Source of the DNA: an uncultured Collinsella sp.
GTDB taxonomy: Bacteria > Actinomycetota > Coriobacteriia > Coriobacteriales > Coriobacteriaceae
DNA length: 20,429 nucleotides
Assembly (NCBI GenBank): GCA_902492855.1
Contig: CABUMU010000025.1
Location: forward strand, 1-20,429
Direction of reading: 5' to 3'
In this document: positions 15,936 through 20,429 of the stretch, in pieces
Layout of the letters: each line of letters starts with the position of its first letter
Position numbering within the stretch: position 1 is the stretch's first letter
Program-made: the position numbers and the translations under genes
The notes under the pieces: generated by a model
Databases searched by the model: none
What the model was told of the DNA's origin: nothing
Seen by the model: only the letters and a program-made list of their open reading frames with translations

Positions 15936-16904
15936 TTACTTAATCTTCGCCAGCACATCCTGAAACTTGGCGTAGTTGACCTTGACGCCGTCATCCAGGT
16001 CGATCTTAATCATCTGGTCTGCCAAGTGGTGCAGCTTCTCCTCATAGCCAATGGTCTCTTTGAGCTGGTCGTTGAGCTTTTTGACACGCTTATCCAAACG
16101 CACGCGCTCGCCGCGCTCGGCACTGGCAAGGGCGTCGTTGGCATAGCCGATCTGGGAACGATAGCGTTCCTGCTGCTCATGCACATAGTCGGTGCGGATG
16201 CGAGCCAACAGGTCGGGCTGGTAGCGATGCATGTAAACAAGGCACTTGAAACCGTTCTTTTTGCCACTGTCGAACAGCCAGTAGATGGGGCGCTTCTTAT
16301 AGGTCTGGCAGTGGTCCTTAAAGAAGTCCTTCAAAAAGTAGGTGCGGATTACCTCGCGCGAAGTGCCCTTGCCGCCGAGCGCCTCGGCAATAAAGGCCAG
16401 GTTCTGCTCAAGCGTCTCCTCGCCATACACGGTGCGCACAAAGTCGATAAAGTAGCGCACGATGTCGTCGTCAAAGTACTCGTCATCGGTAATGGGCAGC
16501 ACGTTATCGCTATCGGGCATAAAGGTCACATGATCAGAGTTGGGCATCTTGGCCAGATAGTCATCGACTGTGGCGCCCTGATCGGCCAGGACCAGCCCGT
16601 CCACATCCAGCGAATAGCGGCCAAACATGCAGCCCACGGCATAGCTTATGAGCGAGGTGATCTCGTCTCGCTTGGTGCGCACGTATTTGTTGCCCTTATA
16701 GCTCTCGGGAATCTCGTCGGCGGTATCAAAGATGCGCGCCACCGAAACGTACTTATCCTCGACCTCGATGGGCACCTCACCCTCCATGTTGTAGATCTTG
16801 GCAAAGATTCGGTTGAGCTCTTCCTCGTTACTGCGAAGCTGCTCAAAGCGAGCATTAACCTCGGCCTTGCGAGCCTCGTATTTTTCTTGAAGTAAAGTGG
16901 CCAT
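15936..16904 (-). CDS. pglX: PglX, separate C-terminal piece
   Basis: A 322-aa protein that matches the C-terminal third of BREX type I PglX, the adenine methyltransferase that marks host DNA. Family runs seen are RSNEEELNRIF (25-34), ISYAVGCMFGRYSLD (86-100), an ILPITDEEYF-like VLPITDDEYF, and FLKDFFKDHC plus RPIYWLFDSGKKNGF in the second half. It holds no methyltransferase catalytic motif, so it can only work with the N-terminal piece encoded at 17904-20420. The ATG at 16904 is preferred over an in-frame ATG at 16922 because AGAGGG lies nine bases before it. The first codons are AT-rich, like the preceding insert, and normal codon use returns after about residue 20. Whether it forms a working two-chain enzyme or is a remnant is open; intact frame and ribosome site favour function. 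Confidence 0.9.
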   Translation of the reverse strand: MATLLQEKYEARKAEVNARFEQLRSNEEELNRIFAKIYNMEGEVPIEVEDKYVSVARIFDTADEIPESYKGNKYVRTKRDEITSLISYAVGCMFGRYSLDVDGLVLADQGATVDDYLAKMPNSDHVTFMPDSDNVLPITDDEYFDDDIVRYFIDFVRTVYGEETLEQNLAFIAEALGGKGTSREVIRTYFLKDFFKDHCQTYKKRPIYWLFDSGKKNGFKCLVYMHRYQPDLLARIRTDYVHEQQERYRSQIGYANDALASAERGERVRLDKRVKKLNDQLKETIGYEEKLHHLADQMIKIDLDDGVKVNYAKFQDVLAKIK

Positions 16905-16918
16905 ATTTGACCGCCCTC

Positions 16919-17048
16919 TCATTTAAAACGCCGACTGATTTCATTTAAAAGGTCACATTCGAGAGACAGCGAGTCTCTTTGCGATAAAAAACGTTGGAAG
17001 CTCATTCGACACACCGTTCTGTGCAATCAAAGATGAAACATCTCTTAC
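16919..17048 (-). promoter_or_regulatory. Spacer before the C-terminal pglX piece: direct repeat and hairpin
   Basis: This AT-rich spacer has TCATTTAAAA twice, at 16919-16928 and 16941-16950 (22-bp period, two helical turns). Further upstream on the minus strand lies AGAGAC-TCGCT-GTCTCT (16962-16978), a perfect 6-bp stem. The repeat ends at the ribosome site of the next gene, a good place for a repressor or for a recombination scar. The hairpin has no T-run, so full termination is unlikely. No clear -35/-10 pair was seen. Confidence 0.4.
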
Positions 17049-17894
17049 TCACGGATTTGCGTCACCAGTAAGTTCCCATTTTCGATTAGAACGTGAATAA
17101 GCAATAAGCCCTTGGGCCTTCAGCTCGCCAAGTAATTTATCTAAATTACGCTTAGATAGCTCACAGTCCTTCCCGAGATCATCTTTATTTGAGTAGGACC
17201 CACTCGATATTTGAGACAAAACCAATTGACGTTTGTTTTCCCACTCCCGTTCTGAAGCCTCTTTCTTGCGGGCAATTTCTTCCGTCTCATATATGGCCTC
17301 GGACTTAACCACAGCAATCCAATCAATGAGAGTACTGCATTTAAGAAATAAACGAGAACTCACCTCAAATGAATCCGCCCCAATGAGATCTTTTCCTGGT
17401 ATACCGTTTTCAAAAGCAATGAAATCTACACCGTTCTTTTCGACCAATTGAAAGCGACAATGTGCTAACGAATTTCTAATAATCCGAAATAAATCAAGCA
17501 CAAAATTGCTGTTGATGAGCGCCACGACGCGATTTGAGGTACAAGTTGAAGTAAAATTGCCAGGCATACCAGCTTCAACGAACCTATTTTTCATCTCTTC
17601 TTTTCGTGTGGCCGTAAATAGCGTCGACCCATCGCAGAGATTGGCCACTTCCAATAATCTTCGGTGAAGATACCCGAATTTAGGAGGAACACTATCGGCC
17701 CATCCATAATCGAGAAGCGATAGCCCTCTGCTACTCACGCCTTTACAAGGAGATTCAACCAGAAAAAACTGAACAATAGAACCCATGACGTCGTTATGGT
17801 CATTAACCTTAACAGCCTTTATCCAGCCTGGCTTAGGTTCGACATATTCAATTTTAGTCTTATCGACAGGCTTGCGCCTCTTCTTCTCAGCCAT
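17049..17894 (-). CDS. HEPN-like plus winged-helix protein nested inside pglX
   Basis: A 281-aa protein. A helical domain (about 33-195) contains RNSLAH (R140, H145), which fits the Rx4-6H signature of HEPN domains, many of which are RNases. A charged helix (about 200-222) leads to a winged-helix domain (about 223-277: SNKDDLGKDCELSKRNLDKL, then a wing). The N-terminus is basic (KKRRKP). The ATG at 17894 is chosen since AGGTG, overlapping the stop codon of the N-terminal pglX piece, stands six bases upstream; a GTG at 17903 is in frame but has no site. G+C is about 33-48% in sampled lines, far below the 58% of neighbours, and rare codons (AGA, ATA, AAA) abound, so it was acquired. A toxin-like RNase guarding BREX or a regulator are both possible; the exact family is not recognised. 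Confidence 0.75.
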   Translation of the reverse strand: MAEKKRRKPVDKTKIEYVEPKPGWIKAVKVNDHNDVMGSIVQFFLVESPCKGVSSRGLSLLDYGWADSVPPKFGYLHRRLLEVANLCDGSTLFTATRKEEMKNRFVEAGMPGNFTSTCTSNRVVALINSNFVLDLFRIIRNSLAHCRFQLVEKNGVDFIAFENGIPGKDLIGADSFEVSSRLFLKCSTLIDWIAVVKSEAIYETEEIARKKEASEREWENKRQLVLSQISSGSYSNKDDLGKDCELSKRNLDKLLGELKAQGLIAYSRSNRKWELTGDANP

Positions 17895-17903
17895 GACGAT
17901 CAC

Positions 17904-20420
17904 CTAGACAAGAGGATTACGTTTAAAATCCCAGGAGGTTTCAAACGAATCGTAGTCCGCCTTTGAAATTGAGCGAGAGTCTTCAACGAGTGAGCAGACA
18001 GTCGGTTCGGCATCCTCATCTTGGATAATCGGCAACTGACCGATTTGGCCTACCTCAAAGTTTAGAGTCGGCGACATAAACGCCAAATCAATTTCGGCAA
18101 TGGAACAGTTGCAGAAAGCCTGGATGTATCGAAGCTCGTTCGGCTCCGCAAAAAGACATGCTCCAGCTACCTCAAATAGCATCCCTCGAGGCGCAAACCT
18201 AAAGGAAGCAAGGCTGGAAGAAATTTTAGACCAGGAAACCGCAGGCTTGAAGTAGTCGCCTTGGTTCTTGATTACAAAGTCAGGTGTAGAGAGATAAGTA
18301 TACTTGGCCAGAATCGCTTCCTTCATCTCCCGACCGTCATCAAACCAATTAACCACCTCGTCGTAGTCACCCCACCACTTTCGATAGGAGCCGCCCCGAA
18401 TAATCGGGAACCAGCGGGAACCACTCTGCTTTGCCTCGGACCTGCCGCCGCAATCTCGCGATGTGTTGGAAGGCGCCACTTCCCACCATTTCCTCAAAAA
18501 GCGGCCATTATCACTCGTCGCCAAGCCCTGTCGCGGAGTAGCAATAGCATCGAGCCTTTTTCCTTTTGAGAACGATTCAACAAGGGCATCACTGGCCCAG
18601 TAGGCTATGGGGGTGCCGGGGATTTGCTTGAAGGTGTCGGCGTCGCGGCGATAGAACCAGCCGCAGTCGGGGTTTCGGATCGCCTCGAGGGCCTTCGGGG
18701 CCTGGACAGCAGCACCAACGAAGTCCGAAAGGCGCACATAGCCGCCCTTGTAGCCCTTGACGAACGAATTGTGGAACGTGTAGGTACAGATGGGCACGGT
18801 CGCGCCAGCGAAGCCCGAGTACTCAAGCTGGATGAGAGAGGTCAGCGTTCTGTTGTCGATAATCTCGTTGCGGAGCTTCTCATAGCTTCCGATGAACATC
18901 CAGACGAAAGGCGACATGACTCCGCACTCGCCGTGGTCCTTGGCGAGACTGAACATGCGAACGACAAAGCTGGAGAAGAGGTCACTCTTCACGTCGGGGT
19001 AGTTCTTCTTGACCCACTTGCTCATGAAGGGGTTAAAGCTGCTGCTGCCCATATACGGAGGATTCGCCACGACGCAGATAAAACGACGGGACAGTTTCTC
19101 GCAAATGGCGACGGCGCTTTCGAGCTTAGTTTTGGTCGCAGAAGCAAAAAGGTCCTCGGAACAACTCGCGGCGGCAGCCTTGAGCTCGTCGATCTCGTCC
19201 TCTGGGGGATTGAGCAGCGAACCGATCTCGCCCAAATGACTCAGCTCCTCGGCGAGCTTCTTGTTACCCGGCAGCTCGTCCTCCCCTAGCGGGATGCTCG
19301 AGAGCACGGTAACGTCGGCACGAACGCCACGCCTAAAGAAGCGACGGTCGTGCTCGCGGGCGCACATGGCAAGCGCCAGCTCCGCGATCTGTGCCGCGCG
19401 GGAATCGATTTCCATACCTGCAAGGTTTTTAGTAAGAATGAGCTCGGGAATCTCGCGCTCACGATAGCCGCGCTCCTCGTACATATGGAAGAGCAGCTCA
19501 AACGCATAGACCAAGATATGGCCCGAGCCGCATGCGGGGTCGCAGAGGGTTATCTCCTCGGGACTCGAAATGCGGATGAAGTCCTCGTGCTCAGCATCGG
19601 GCTCGATGTAATACTCCATGCGCTCGCGTAGCGAACTCCCCGGATTGTTGAGCATCCACAGACGGCCGAGCGAGTTCTCGACCATATAGCGCACGATCCA
19701 CTCGGGGGTGAAGAGCTGCGTAGCGGGCGCGATGTCCGCCGCCGCTGCCTTGCGCTTGGACTTGAAGAACTCGTCTTTAACGTCGGCATTGTAGTACTGA
19801 TACATCCAGCCCAGAACGGTCACGCCCTCGCGCCAGTCCTCGTCAGTGAGGACGGCATTGAGTTTGCCCACCACACTGTCAGCCATCATGAGGCCCTGGG
19901 GCAACAGCAGCTCCATGGCTCCGCCCACGCGCTCAAAGACGCCCGGCAGGCAATCGGCAAGCTCATCGCACTGAGCAACAAACAGGTAGCGCCACAACGG
20001 TTCATCCAAGCCCGCCATCTTGAGCTCGGCTATGCGATCGGTATCGGCCGTCGTTATTTCCACGTCCAGTGCGTTCTCCACGGCCTCGCTGCCATGGCTG
20101 CCGTCCGCACGACTTAGCATGCGCATACGGCTGGGAAGCCATCCGCATGCATCCATGAAGCGAATGGCCACGATGCGGTTGAACCAGGTGTAGGCCGCAC
20201 GGTCGCGCAGCGCCTCGTGACCCACCTCTGTCTGCATGCGCAGCAGTTCGTCGCGTTGCTCAATCTCAGCCGGACTTAGGGGCAGGCCGTTGACGGTCTC
20301 GGACCCAACGGGCGCGGGTGCAGGTTCGGTGATGCCGTAGCGCACCATCTGCGCCTCCACGCCTTTGATGAGCTCCGTGCGGGCCCAAGTGCAGAAGCTC
20401 TTAAGAGCAGAATCGTTCAT
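17904..20420 (-). CDS. pglX: PglX, separate N-terminal methyltransferase piece
   Basis: An 838-aa protein carrying the catalytic part of BREX type I PglX, an N6-adenine methyltransferase. Seen are TPEWIVRYMVENSLG (about 238-252), the SAM site DPACGSG (294-300), GMEID (335-339) and the catalytic NPPY (453-456). After the conserved IPGTPIAYW (about 600) comes the presumed target-recognition segment, ending in SFETSWDFKRNPLV, where normal PglX (about 1,200 aa) runs on into the region found here in a separate gene. The stop is a clean TAG (17906-17904). The ATG at 20420 is only 9 bases from the window edge, so its ribosome site cannot be judged. From residue about 610 onward codon use turns AT-richer. 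brxC, brxB and brxA are expected upstream, outside the window. Confidence 0.95.
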   Translation of the reverse strand: MNDSALKSFCTWARTELIKGVEAQMVRYGITEPAPAPVGSETVNGLPLSPAEIEQRDELLRMQTEVGHEALRDRAAYTWFNRIVAIRFMDACGWLPSRMRMLSRADGSHGSEAVENALDVEITTADTDRIAELKMAGLDEPLWRYLFVAQCDELADCLPGVFERVGGAMELLLPQGLMMADSVVGKLNAVLTDEDWREGVTVLGWMYQYYNADVKDEFFKSKRKAAAADIAPATQLFTPEWIVRYMVENSLGRLWMLNNPGSSLRERMEYYIEPDAEHEDFIRISSPEEITLCDPACGSGHILVYAFELLFHMYEERGYREREIPELILTKNLAGMEIDSRAAQIAELALAMCAREHDRRFFRRGVRADVTVLSSIPLGEDELPGNKKLAEELSHLGEIGSLLNPPEDEIDELKAAAASCSEDLFASATKTKLESAVAICEKLSRRFICVVANPPYMGSSSFNPFMSKWVKKNYPDVKSDLFSSFVVRMFSLAKDHGECGVMSPFVWMFIGSYEKLRNEIIDNRTLTSLIQLEYSGFAGATVPICTYTFHNSFVKGYKGGYVRLSDFVGAAVQAPKALEAIRNPDCGWFYRRDADTFKQIPGTPIAYWASDALVESFSKGKRLDAIATPRQGLATSDNGRFLRKWWEVAPSNTSRDCGGRSEAKQSGSRWFPIIRGGSYRKWWGDYDEVVNWFDDGREMKEAILAKYTYLSTPDFVIKNQGDYFKPAVSWSKISSSLASFRFAPRGMLFEVAGACLFAEPNELRYIQAFCNCSIAEIDLAFMSPTLNFEVGQIGQLPIIQDEDAEPTVCSLVEDSRSISKADYDSFETSWDFKRNPLV

Positions 20421-20429
20421 GGTTGATGA

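Larger units (their letters stand above)
16870..18600. other. Compositionally foreign block inside the pglX locus
   Basis: G+C counted by hand in single 60-base lines is about 33-48% through the HEPN gene and about 43-58% in 17907-18600, against about 58% in pglZ. The codon change is abrupt next to IPGTPIAYW in PglX (GGC/ACC/CCC before, AAA/GGA/AGG/ACT after) and reverts within the first 20 codons of the C-terminal pglX piece. The block would therefore comprise the PglX specificity segment, the HEPN gene and the spacer. The borders are approximate. Confidence 0.55.

Noticed and set aside
17904..17906. Simple frameshift or stop mutation as cause of the pglX split
   Set aside because: The pieces are separated by about 1 kb holding a complete gene with its own ribosome site, so it is an insertion or evolved split, not a point change.
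15936..20420. Phase-variable pglX by invertible DNA or slipped-strand tract
   Set aside because: No recombinase gene, no long inverted repeats around the pglX pieces and no long homopolymer at the break were seen in the window.
1..20429. CRISPR arrays, tRNA or rRNA genes, complete insertion sequences
   Set aside because: No regularly spaced repeat units, no tRNA-like cloverleaf and no transposase frame were found in any spacer.

Overview
The window looks like a gut Coriobacteriia chromosome, most likely Collinsella or a close relative. The basis is G+C near 58-60% in most genes, GCC/GGC/CTG-rich codons, strong GGAGG-type ribosome sites, ATP-type PEP carboxykinase, and GGGGAC-type palindromic repeats between genes. 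No rRNA or tRNA is present, so this assignment is inference.

Left part (1-7900), ordinary chromosome. It holds the 5' three-quarters of pckA (minus), an L-lactate permease (minus), a Wzx/MATE-like flippase (plus), a PPP-family metallophosphatase (minus) and a NhaP2-type K+/H+ antiporter (plus). The spacers between them carry palindromic repeats: REP-like stems at 1435-1570, an element with 18-bp inverted ends at 4970-5092, and a 16-bp perfect stem behind the antiporter.

Middle part (7900-9190), accessory DNA. Two copies of a compact RNA-like unit lie 235 bp apart (8164-8254 and 8399-8490). Each has a promoter-like front, a bulged hairpin, an invariant linker and a terminator hairpin with a T-run. 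The second copy sits directly ahead of a DUF3800 gene. The promoter-RNA-terminator-protein order is that of an RNA-plus-protein module (type III toxin-antitoxin style, or one of the RNA motifs reported upstream of DUF3800 genes).

Right part (9195-20429), a type I BREX anti-phage operon read on the minus strand; brxA, brxB and brxC would lie beyond the right edge. In transcription order it contains the N-terminal part of the methyltransferase PglX, an AT-rich gene coding for a HEPN-like plus winged-helix protein, the C-terminal part of PglX, pglZ, brxL, an unrecognised 449-aa protein and a 70-aa acidic protein. The two PglX pieces (838 + 322 aa) together make about the length of one normal PglX. 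Each piece has its own start or stop, and the inserted gene is coupled by a ribosome site overlapping the stop codon of the first piece. Codon use and G+C change at about PglX residue 610 and return to normal just inside the C-terminal piece. This suggests that a specificity segment plus the HEPN gene arrived together as a cassette. The layout resembles R-M operons that carry an embedded tRNA-cutting HEPN nuclease (PrrC with hsd).

The main candidates for something undescribed are the split pglX with its nested HEPN gene, the duplicated RNA unit with DUF3800, and the two unknown genes that close the BREX operon.
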